Shown in pieces: positions 57,579 to 64,000 of a DNA stretch of 64,000 nucleotides. How positions within the stretch are numbered: the stretch's first letter is position 1; each line of letters begins with the position of its first letter. Source of the stretch: Methanobacteriota archaeon (GTDB taxonomy: Archaea > Thermoplasmatota > Poseidoniia > Poseidoniales > Thalassarchaeaceae); the NCBI GenBank assembly GCA_014239955.1, contig JAAZXW010000009.1:1-64000 (forward strand), read 5' to 3'. The notes under the pieces were generated by a model. That model searched no databases, was not told the origin of the DNA, and worked only from the letters and a program-made list of their open reading frames with translations. The translations under genes were made by a program, and so were the position numbers.

Positions 57579-58226
57579 TCAACCACTCATCTCCTCCCTA
57601 ATCCTCTTCTTTGTTGCGGCCCACGAGCATATCGGACAACTTCTCAGGTCGTGCCTTAGTGCGGGACAGTGCTCTCTCCCGAAGTAGATAATCTGCAGGT
57701 GTCTCCTGTTCCAGGTATCCTCGGGGAAGACGGCTTTCAGGTCCCTCTCGGTCTTGGTTACGTTCCTGCCATCCGATAGCCCCCACCTAGCTGCCAATCT
57801 GTGTATGTGGGTATCAACGGGGAACGCTGGAACTCCGAACGCTTGACTCATTACCACGCTCGCGGTCTTATGGCCAACACCGGCCAAACCCTCCAGGAAA
57901 TCCCAGTCAGGCCTCACCCCCCTTCCGTCTTCTAGAATCTGCTCCGCCATCTTTCGGAGATTTTTCGCTTTGGTCGGGGCTAATCCAATTTCACGGATGA
58001 TGCTGTGAATTTCTTCTACTTCGAGCAAGGCCATTTCCTCGGGCCTTCCCGCAGCCTCGAACAACCCCGGAGTAACTTCGTTCACCTTCTTGTCTGTTGT
58101 CTGGGCAGACAGCATTACTGCTACCAGCAGGGTGTATGGGTCGACATGGTCCAGCGGAATGGGGGTCTCCGAGTACATCTCATCGAGTTTGTCGCCAATT
58201 ATGCCGGCCTTCTCTGCACGGCGCAA
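57579..58226 (-). CDS. nth: endonuclease III (Nth), altered Fe-S motif
   Basis: A 215-residue DNA glycosylase/AP lyase for oxidised pyrimidines. The helix-hairpin-helix is LEGLAGVGHKTASVVMSQAF (in part), with the catalytic Lys in GHKTA, and the Asp is in VDTHIHRLAARWG. The C-terminus normally binds [4Fe-4S] with Cys-x6-Cys-x2-Cys-x5-Cys. Here it reads EHCPALRHDLRSCPICSWAAT, that is Cys-x9-Cys-x2-Cys with no fourth Cys. The cluster may be missing or differently held. The start is TTG at 58226, two bases after the upstream stop; the frame begins RRAEKAGIIGDKLDEM, in line with homologues. Confidence 0.94.
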   Translation of the reverse strand: MRRAEKAGIIGDKLDEMYSETPIPLDHVDPYTLLVAVMLSAQTTDKKVNEVTPGLFEAAGRPEEMALLEVEEIHSIIREIGLAPTKAKNLRKMAEQILEDGRGVRPDWDFLEGLAGVGHKTASVVMSQAFGVPAFPVDTHIHRLAARWGLSDGRNVTKTERDLKAVFPEDTWNRRHLQIIYFGREHCPALRHDLRSCPICSWAATKKRIREEMSG

Positions 58227-58228
58227 AA

Positions 58229-58435
58229 TCAGACCTCCAGATCCGGGCTCCTTTCATCCCTCCAACCAATTATCACACCAGCAGCAACACATCCAAAAAA
58301 TGGGGCATAGCATGACAACCAGAGCTTGGTACTCCACTCCTCAGGACTCCCGCTCAAGATCCACCCAAATAGGGATAGAAGGGCCCCTGGGATAATGGCA
58401 AGAGTTCCGAACAACACGGCCCTGCCAAGTCCCAT
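58229..58435 (-). CDS. small two-segment membrane protein
   Basis: A 68-residue protein with hydrophobic segments near 3-24 and 38-56, separated by SGSPEEWSTK, and a charged end (RDERSPDLEV). No family is recognised. Its stop is two bases before the nth start and its own start (ATG at 58435) is 30 bases after the symporter stop, so it sits in the same tight transcription unit. Its compact, membrane-like composition suggests a real gene. Confidence 0.65.
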   Translation of the reverse strand: MGLGRAVLFGTLAIIPGALLSLFGWILSGSPEEWSTKLWLSCYAPFFGCVAAGVIIGWRDERSPDLEV

Positions 58436-58465
58436 GGTACCAACGGAGCACTACCAGACTTGACT

Positions 58466-60097
58466 CTAACGGGGGTTCTCCTTCACTACCCATTTCGCCA
58501 TTATGCCCGTTTGGACTAGAGAAAGCAATGCCGCCCACCAAATCCATTTCGGCAGACCTAGTGCCCATGTCTCACTATCATTCCACCACCAGAAGTCCTG
58601 AGCGAGAACGAAAACGACTACTAGTCCGATCATGGGGGCCATTTCCCCAGAACCAATTTCACCCAGCCACGCGAATCCGATTTTCCTCTTGCACGCATAC
58701 TGCACAGAGGTCAAACCAATAATGGCGGCCACCAGGGATGGAATTACTGCTGTGGGGACCGCTCCCTTCACTGGTTCCACCCACCACCCATCGAATGACT
58801 CCGGAGAGAAAACCGCTAGTAACACGACTGACTCCCCTGCAGCGATAGATGCAATCACGGCTCTCCCATCGACATCGTCGAAATGTGATGCCGCGAAAAC
58901 AGAGGGGAACATCACGGCGTACATTGAGAAGGCGAGGAGGCCCAAATCGAGAATTGACAAATCAGACCAGAGTGAAAGAAACAGACCTAGCACAGCAAGG
59001 GCTATGATCACCGATTCTCTCAATCTACTTCCATGGGCCCCCTTGGGAACTAGATCCCTTGTAACTAGTGATCCTGTGGCGAGAAGCTGTGAGTCCATCG
59101 TGGACATTAGTGCTGCAAGGCCAGCTACCAGCACCAGCCCTCCGAGCCATTCCCCACCGACTTCCATGATCATGGTTGGCAGGATGTTGTCAGATCCGAC
59201 TCTATCAAGGCCAGGGTTGTCCAGATGCCCCAATGTGCCAATTAAAATGGGAGGGAGGAAGGCTAACCATGCTACAGCCGGATAAAGAGTAGCCATCCTC
59301 CCTATCGCGAAGTCACTTTCCGCGGCACAAAGCCTCTGATACAGCTGAGGGAACATCGGATCAGCGAAAAGCCACAGAATCATGGTGCTAGTCCAGATCA
59401 GGAGGGTGTAGTTCCCTTCTCTACCTAGCAATCCAGCGGAATCTTCGGACGATGAGATTGCATCCATTGCCACTCCAAGTCCCCCTGCATCGCTGATTAC
59501 CATGGCTAGTCCAAGCCAAAGAAGCCCTAGTGCTATTGCACCCTGAACAGCATCAGTCCTAACGACTGCTTTCAGGCCGCCAGTGAGGGTGTAAGCTACT
59601 ACGAGGACAGTGACTAGAACGGCCCCAACCCACTCTGGCCCCCCGAAGAGGGATGAGACAACGATTCCCGCGGCCCGAGGTTGTAGAGCGAGGTATGGGA
59701 TTGTAGCCATTACGAGGACCAAGGCCATGGTGAGCTGCGCATTACGGGACCCTGTCTGCCCCATCACCATCTCGGGAGCGGTAATTGCCCCGTGCTCCAA
59801 TGATCTGGCTCTGACCTTCCTCCCAAGCAAGTACATCGAAACCGCCATGAATCCGGTTCCGAAGGCCATTATCGGTAGGAAGGATAGGCCGATTCTGTAG
59901 GACGCCCCACTCGAACCGTACACAGTGAAGGCACTGAAGTTGGTTGCCGCCATGGTAATTAGGAGAATTGGCCCAGAGAGGCCCCTCCCAGCTAGGTAGT
60001 ACGACTCGTCCCCTTCCCCTAGATCACGTCGCGCCCAAACCGCAAATGCCACCATGGCAATTGCATACCCGCCGACTATCAGCCAAGCAGAAGACAC
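58466..60097 (-). CDS. sodium/solute symporter (SSS family)
   Basis: A 543-residue transporter with about 13-14 helices. The family pattern is seen in the first helices (YYLAGRGLSGPILLITMAATNFSAFTVYG in part) and in the core YTLTGGLKAVVRTDAVQGAIAL (in part), like PutP/SglT. Na+ would drive the uptake of a small solute such as an amino acid, sugar or carboxylate; the substrate is not evident. The last 40 residues (LLSLVQTGIMAKWVV) match a small helix often found in fused or partner subunits. The start is GTG at 60097. The 189-residue membrane protein just upstream may be its partner. Confidence 0.93.
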   Translation of the reverse strand: MSSAWLIVGGYAIAMVAFAVWARRDLGEGDESYYLAGRGLSGPILLITMAATNFSAFTVYGSSGASYRIGLSFLPIMAFGTGFMAVSMYLLGRKVRARSLEHGAITAPEMVMGQTGSRNAQLTMALVLVMATIPYLALQPRAAGIVVSSLFGGPEWVGAVLVTVLVVAYTLTGGLKAVVRTDAVQGAIALGLLWLGLAMVISDAGGLGVAMDAISSSEDSAGLLGREGNYTLLIWTSTMILWLFADPMFPQLYQRLCAAESDFAIGRMATLYPAVAWLAFLPPILIGTLGHLDNPGLDRVGSDNILPTMIMEVGGEWLGGLVLVAGLAALMSTMDSQLLATGSLVTRDLVPKGAHGSRLRESVIIALAVLGLFLSLWSDLSILDLGLLAFSMYAVMFPSVFAASHFDDVDGRAVIASIAAGESVVLLAVFSPESFDGWWVEPVKGAVPTAVIPSLVAAIIGLTSVQYACKRKIGFAWLGEIGSGEMAPMIGLVVVFVLAQDFWWWNDSETWALGLPKWIWWAALLSLVQTGIMAKWVVKENPR

Positions 60098-60147
60098 GTC
60101 AATGCCATGAGGCCTCCAACATTATCTTGACTGTCTCAGGCGTTTCA

Positions 60148-60699
60148 TCACCATGGGAACTTGTATACCCAAATAACGAAGTCATTCAGAATGCATTGTA
60201 TCGCCAGCATGATGGCACCAATGATCATCAGGAAGGAACCATCCACCCCATCTTGGTAGGCACCGAAAGCAAGTATTCCCAGCATCACGTTCCCAATTGA
60301 AGTGACCAACAAGGCCCCAATCACTAGATATTGCGTCCACGCAAAGTCATTTTCGATGTGCAGAATAGTACTCTCAATCCATAGTGCGGAGGGAATCAGG
60401 AATATTGTGTATGCCAGTAGGAGCCTCGTTGCCCCATTGCCATCAGACTTCCCCCACGGCCATCGAAGGGAATTCAAGGCCGATTCGTCAAACTGGAAGA
60501 AAACGATGTACCAGTACATCAGGAAACCGAGTGCTGCTACGAACATGAACGGGACGATGTATACCCTCCATGCTTCGGGGACTCCCCCCCATAGATCATG
60601 GGGTCTCTCAGCATGAGACAAACCGTAAACGTAGGATGCCAGTACCAAGGGTCCGAAAACGAAGGTGAATGCTAGAACCACTTGGCGAGTAATTTCCAT
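60148..60699 (-). CDS. membrane protein upstream of the symporter, unknown
   Basis: A 183-residue protein with four or five hydrophobic segments (about 6-24, 43-62, 90-106, 116-136 and 148-170) and a Trp/Tyr-rich outside loop. No family is recognised. ATG at 60699 (MEITRQVVLAF) is preferred to the longer frame at 60717. It is 50 bases ahead of the SSS symporter on the same strand, so a transporter-accessory role is possible but not shown. Confidence 0.7.
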   Translation of the reverse strand: MEITRQVVLAFTFVFGPLVLASYVYGLSHAERPHDLWGGVPEAWRVYIVPFMFVAALGFLMYWYIVFFQFDESALNSLRWPWGKSDGNGATRLLLAYTIFLIPSALWIESTILHIENDFAWTQYLVIGALLVTSIGNVMLGILAFGAYQDGVDGSFLMIIGAIMLAIQCILNDFVIWVYKFPW

Positions 60700-60833
60700 G
60701 CCCCCACCAAGTAGCATCCCGTCATAAAATCAAAGCAATACACCCATTCGTGGAATCTTATTCGTGGAATATAAGAATCCAGGGTACGAAGTAATACCGA
60801 AAGCAGATTAATCCAGAACCGAACCAGCGGTCC

Positions 60834-61550
60834 GTGCAGCGATGTGGAGTGGCCGAGGTATCCGATGCCCTAGACTCCGAGGAAGTCACGCTCATCCTCT
60901 TCCTCAGGGATTCACGGGACCCCGAAGCCGACAGACTACGGAAACTGGCCGAGGAGAAGGGAATCACTGTGCGCGAGTCCTCCAATAGCGACATGTGGAG
61001 GATGGCCCGAATCAACGATGGAGAACAACCTCCCTCGATTCTTGCCCTCGTGGGAAGACGACCCGATGCAAGCGTCGAAGAAGTCCTATCCTCGGGAGGG
61101 CTGTGCTGGCTTCTGGACGGGGCAAGATACCCAGTCAACATTGGTTTCACCATCAGAACGGCAGAGGTCAGTGGCGCCCAGGCCGTATTCGTCGATGGCC
61201 CACTGAATCACACCGAGAAGAAGGCAGCAAGACGGGCATCAATGAAGGCTCACAGATTTATGCCAGTTCATTGGATTGATGGAACTACATTGGTCAAGAT
61301 GGCCAAGGAAGCCGGATTCAGAGTGATTTCCATTGAGGACACCGGCGATCTTGGGCCATGGGACGAGGATCTGACGGGCGACATCCTCCTCGTGGTCGGA
61401 GGTGAGCACGACGGCATCTCCCAATCAGTTCTAGAGGGTTCAGACTCGGTAATCAGAGTGCCTATGTCCGGATTCGTTCCTTCATACAACCTTCAAGCCC
61501 CGATGGCAGTGGTTGCTGCAGAGTCCTTGAGGCAAAGAGGCAGTGACTAG
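60834..61550 (+). CDS. SpoU/TrmH-family RNA 2'-O-methyltransferase
   Basis: A 238-residue protein of the SPOUT class. The N-terminal 80 residues form a substrate-binding domain. The knot domain is visible as LLDGARYPVNIGFTIRTAE (about 93-111, motif 1), LLVVGGEHDGISQSVLE (about 185-201, motif 2) and VRVPMSGFVPSYNLQAPMAV near 206-225 (given in part; motif 3). It would methylate the 2'-hydroxyl of a ribose in rRNA or tRNA using S-adenosylmethionine. The start is GTG at 60834. It is convergent with the acyl-CoA dehydrogenase; the two stops overlap by 4 bases. Confidence 0.92.
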   Translation: MQRCGVAEVSDALDSEEVTLILFLRDSRDPEADRLRKLAEEKGITVRESSNSDMWRMARINDGEQPPSILALVGRRPDASVEEVLSSGGLCWLLDGARYPVNIGFTIRTAEVSGAQAVFVDGPLNHTEKKAARRASMKAHRFMPVHWIDGTTLVKMAKEAGFRVISIEDTGDLGPWDEDLTGDILLVVGGEHDGISQSVLEGSDSVIRVPMSGFVPSYNLQAPMAVVAAESLRQRGSD

Positions 61551-62692
61551 AATATCGAATCTAACTCTCGACCAATAATCAATCTCTGAATCTGGCTGGT
61601 CCCCTCGAAAATCTGGTAGATCTTGCTACCCCTCATTCTCCTAGCCACTGGGTATTCCTCCGAGTATCCATATCCCCCCAATACCTGAACCGCATCTGTG
61701 GTCACTTCCATGCCTATGTCCGCAGCAAACCTCTTTGCGTGAGCAGATTTGAGAGTCGCTCTTTCCCCATTGTCAATTGCGCTCGCAGCGCTGTATGTAA
61801 GTAGCCTCGCAGCCTCGATCTTCGTTGCCATGTCAGCGAGCATGAACGATATCGACTGGTGCTGGGAAATCGGCTTTCCGAAGGTCTTCCTCTCCTTGGC
61901 GTATGCCCATGCTTCTTCCATTGCCCCACGGGCGTTTCCTAAAGCCGCAGCAGCAACTGCGGGTCTTGAGTGGTCGAAAGCCTTCATCGCATTCATCCAG
62001 CCACCATTCTCAACACCCCCAATCAGGTTTGCCACCGGGACCCTCACATCAGTGAAACTCACCCCTCTGGTGTCGGAACACCTCTGCCCCATGTTGACTT
62101 CCTTCTTCCCGAGTTTTATCCCCGGAGAGTCAGCGTCAACGATGAACCCACTCAAGCCCCCGTATCCAGCGGTTTTGTCCGTGTATGCTAGGACGAAGAA
62201 CCAATCCGCGTAACCAGCCCCTGAAATCCAGGCCTTGCTTCCGTTGATGACATACTCATCTCCATCCTTGATAGCCTCTGTTTTCAGAGATTGTACATCA
62301 GATCCTGCATCTGGTTCAGTAACGCAGTATGCTGCTAGCTTGCCTGCAACCACTCTGCCAAAGTATTCCTGCTTCTGCTCCTCTGTGCCACCTGTCAATA
62401 GCGGCAATGATGCAAGCATCGTATGATATGCTGCAGTGCCGAAACCCGGATCCCCGCGCGCTACCTCTTCGCAGATGATTATCTCATCCAATGCAGACAT
62501 CCCTTGTCCGCCATACTTCTCTGGAATTGTGACGTTTAGAAGCCCCAAATCGTGAGCCTTGTTTATTGCTTCTAACGGATAGGTTCCTTCTCTATCCCAC
62601 TCCTCAGCAAATGGGACTACTTCTTTATCACAGAATTCCCTAGACATATCGCGTATCATTTCCTGTTCTTCACTGAGTCTAAAGTCCACCAT
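61547..62692 (-). CDS. acyl-CoA dehydrogenase
   Basis: A 381-residue FAD-dependent acyl-CoA dehydrogenase, normal length. The N-terminus is VDFRLSEEQEMIRDMSREF. The FAD/substrate motifs include AYCVTEPDAGSDV (about 124-136) and ISGAGYADWFFVLAYTD. The C-terminal block is QVLGGYGYSEEYPVARRMRGSKIYQIFEGTSQIQRL (in part), with the catalytic Glu in FEGTS. It passes electrons to ETF and hence to a quinone reductase; the HdrD/FadF-like protein at 48867 is a candidate. ATG at 62692 is chosen (the frame to 62764 adds a non-conserved stretch). A TCAAATAG-type box lies near 62713-62720, about 24 bases upstream. Confidence 0.95.
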   Translation of the reverse strand: MVDFRLSEEQEMIRDMSREFCDKEVVPFAEEWDREGTYPLEAINKAHDLGLLNVTIPEKYGGQGMSALDEIIICEEVARGDPGFGTAAYHTMLASLPLLTGGTEEQKQEYFGRVVAGKLAAYCVTEPDAGSDVQSLKTEAIKDGDEYVINGSKAWISGAGYADWFFVLAYTDKTAGYGGLSGFIVDADSPGIKLGKKEVNMGQRCSDTRGVSFTDVRVPVANLIGGVENGGWMNAMKAFDHSRPAVAAAALGNARGAMEEAWAYAKERKTFGKPISQHQSISFMLADMATKIEAARLLTYSAASAIDNGERATLKSAHAKRFAADIGMEVTTDAVQVLGGYGYSEEYPVARRMRGSKIYQIFEGTSQIQRLIIGRELDSIF

Positions 62693-62789
62693 GAACCAGC
62701 CGATGAATAGCACTATTTGAGTGATTTCTGTATATGCTCTTTTTGCATTAAGTGTTTTTTTCATACCATTTCTAGTACAGTCAAACCAT

Positions 62790-63323
62790 ATGATTCTTCT
62801 AATGGGGCCCTGTGGCTATTTCGTGCCCATAGATGACGAAAGGCTTGCTTCTGAAATAAAGAAGATCAAGTCTCCGCTCAGATTCCTCCTATGGACCTTC
62901 AGAAAATTCCCAGCTTCTCGGTTCTCCGGACTCAAGTTGGACAAACTCGACGATGATTCCTGTGTAGTCTCAATTCCCGGGGGGTGGAGGTCGCAGAACC
63001 CTTTCAATAGCATGTATTGGGCCGTCCAGGGAATGGGGGCAGAGCTATCCACTGCTGGATTTCCTCTGGCACTGGTAAAATCCATGGGAGGGAGGACTCG
63101 GACGCTTGTTGCCAGTCAGGAGTCGAAATTCACTAAGAAAGCTAAGGGACGAATCATATTCACCTGCGAGGATGGGCACCTAGCTAGATCAGCGATCGAG
63201 GAAAGTATCGAGACAGGCAAGCCAGTTAACGTGGAACTCACATCCGTGGGCACAGACTCCTCTGGTGACGTGGTTTCAGAGTGGGCTTTCAAGTGGAACT
63301 TCCTCGTGATAGAGGGGGGTTGA
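62790..63323 (+). CDS. DUF4442 hotdog-fold thioesterase-like protein
   Basis: A 177-residue protein with the DUF4442 pattern: KFPASRFSGLKLDKLDDDSCVVSIP (in part; about 37-60), WRSQNPFNSMYWAVQGMGAELST, then AKGRIIFTCEDG. This is a hotdog-fold family related to acyl-CoA thioesterases such as PaaI. It may hydrolyse acyl-CoA or simply bind it. ATG at 62790 is preferred (MILLMGPCGYF); ATG at 62802 and the GTG at 62721 are alternatives. It is divergent from the acyl-CoA dehydrogenase and followed after four bases by the nitronate monooxygenase gene. Confidence 0.82.
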   Translation: MILLMGPCGYFVPIDDERLASEIKKIKSPLRFLLWTFRKFPASRFSGLKLDKLDDDSCVVSIPGGWRSQNPFNSMYWAVQGMGAELSTAGFPLALVKSMGGRTRTLVASQESKFTKKAKGRIIFTCEDGHLARSAIEESIETGKPVNVELTSVGTDSSGDVVSEWAFKWNFLVIEGG

Positions 63324-63327
63324 ATTC

Positions 63328-64000
63328 GTGGTAAATTCGAAACTGACAGAGCATGCCGGAGTTGACTACCCAATTATCTGTGGGGCAATGTACCCTTGCT
63401 CCAATCCCGATCTGGTTGCAGCAGCAGCTAATGGAGGGGGGATGGCGATTATCCAACCCGTCTCTCTGACTGTGGTCCACGGATTTGACGAACCAGATCT
63501 TAATCAAGGTCTGATAGAGGGAATACGTTACATCAGGTCAAAAACCGACAGGCCCATAGGCTTCAATGCCCTTATTGAGAAGGGTAGTGACAAGTACTTG
63601 CAAAGAATGTCTGAGTGGATAGACATAGCACTGGACGAGGGAATCAGGTTCTTTGTGACATCCTTAGGTAAGCCAGACTGGGTTTGCGAGAGAGTGCACT
63701 CCAAGGGCGGCTTCGTCTATCACGATGTAACAACCCGATTACATGCAGAGAAGGGTGTAGAGTGCGGTGTCGACGGCCTGATTTGTGTTAATGACAGGGC
63801 GGGAGGCCATCTCGGAACTGATAGCATGGAGAAGATGCATGAATCCCTCTCTGATCTAGGCCTGCCTCTGATTTGCGCTGGCGGGATAGGCAGTGAGAAG
63901 GAATTGAAGGAGGCACTCAATATCGGTTACGACGGAGTCCAGATGGGTACCAGATTCATCGCAACCGAAGAGTGCTCAATGCCGGATGGGTACAAGCATG
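63328..64000 (+). CDS. nitronate monooxygenase-like FMN enzyme, N-terminal part (runs off the window)
   Basis: An open frame from GTG 63328 to the window end, 224 visible residues. It is a TIM-barrel FMN protein of the 2-nitropropane dioxygenase / nitronate monooxygenase type. The N-terminus has GVDYPIICGAMYPCSNPDLVAAAANGGGMAIIQP (in part); the flavin-binding region is RPIGFNALI (about 72-80) and the phosphate end is ICAGGIGSEKELKEAL with GYDGVQMGTRFIATEE. The family also includes enoyl-ACP reductase FabK and other oxidoreductases, so the substrate is open. It starts four bases after the DUF4442 gene stop, likely one transcript. The C-terminus lies beyond the window. Confidence 0.88.
   Translation, partial: MVNSKLTEHAGVDYPIICGAMYPCSNPDLVAAAANGGGMAIIQPVSLTVVHGFDEPDLNQGLIEGIRYIRSKTDRPIGFNALIEKGSDKYLQRMSEWIDIALDEGIRFFVTSLGKPDWVCERVHSKGGFVYHDVTTRLHAEKGVECGVDGLICVNDRAGGHLGTDSMEKMHESLSDLGLPLICAGGIGSEKELKEALNIGYDGVQMGTRFIATEECSMPDGYKH

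Noticed and set aside
60746-60770. ATTCGTGGAAT repeated at 60746-60756 and 60760-60770 before the methylase gene
   Set aside because: Two short copies in an AT-rich gap could be chance or a small slip duplication. No palindrome or promoter spacing supports a function, so it is recorded here only.
1-64000. search for rRNA, tRNA, CRISPR arrays, insertion sequences and toxin-antitoxin pairs
   Set aside because: I found no convincing cloverleaf, repeat-spacer pattern, transposase motif or paired small genes by reading. A covariance-model scan would be needed to exclude small RNAs.

Overview
The window is archaeal and most resembles a planktonic Marine Group II genome (Candidatus Poseidoniales, Thermoplasmatota). 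Archaeal markers are a TATA-binding protein, a GHMP-type shikimate kinase next to the archaeal ADH synthase / DHQ synthase II pair, mevalonate kinase, the nucleotidyltransferase-type FAD synthetase RibL and an HTH_10 regulator. TATA-like boxes lie about 25 bases before several start codons, which suggests leaderless transcripts. GTG and TTG starts are common and genes are packed tightly, often with ATGA or TGATG overlaps. Many other genes look bacterial in type (riboflavin synthase, endonuclease III, acyl-CoA dehydrogenase, sodium symporter), as is usual for this mosaic lineage. The lineage call is inference from gene content; no marker tree was run. I see no rRNA, tRNA, CRISPR array, insertion sequence or phage gene.

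Layout. 1-5204 (+): the tail of an FtsX-type permease, exonuclease III, then a four-gene shikimate/chorismate operon. 5205-10180 (-): a MoxR / DUF58 / DUF4350 operon with an unrecognised membrane protein. 10311-20892 (-): a molybdenum-hydroxylase region with three enzyme subunits, XdhC and a MocA-like protein, interspersed with an HTH_10 regulator, a lipoprotein subtilase, a ZIP metal transporter, a cation/Ca2+ exchanger and a secreted protein. 20952-26137 (-): a fused 2-oxoacid dehydrogenase E1 with an N-terminal zinc ribbon, a very AT-rich repeat-bearing gap, a MoeZ-like E1/rhodanese protein and thioredoxin reductase. 26246-26566 (+): a GYD protein. 26579-28790 (-): a riboflavin/FAD operon (ribB, ribL, ribE, ribH). 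28851-33751 (+): a sugar-type GHMP kinase, a 1243-residue subtilase fused to an AmpG/SLC33-like transporter, and a glutaredoxin. 33748-41474: a lipoprotein, membrane pyrophosphatase, a glutamine amidotransferase, a NifU-like protein, membrane proteins, NadE with a 51-residue membrane peptide gene downstream, and an HMA-DUF4396 protein. 41579-51943: IleRS, a BNR-type lipoprotein, CysRS, a peptidase C26 hydrolase, an HdrD/FadF-like membrane Fe-S oxidoreductase and mevalonate kinase. 52024-64000: TBP with an acidic insertion, a giant PKD-type surface protein, peroxiredoxin, Nth, a sodium/solute symporter, a SpoU methylase, an acyl-CoA dehydrogenase, a DUF4442 thioesterase-like protein and the start of a nitronate monooxygenase.

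How it fits together. The genes suggest a heterotroph that digests proteins at its surface (two subtilases, one built into a transporter), takes up solutes with Na+ symport, conserves energy with a membrane pyrophosphatase, and oxidises acyl-CoA and 2-oxoacids. It makes its own aromatics, flavins, NAD and mevalonate-derived lipids. The molybdenum enzyme carries a cysteine-rich loop in its FAD subunit like that of 4-hydroxybenzoyl-CoA reductase, so an aromatic or heterocyclic substrate should be considered. The least explained items are the protease-transporter fusion, the repeat array at 23878-24065, the TBP insertion and the zinc-ribbon E1.
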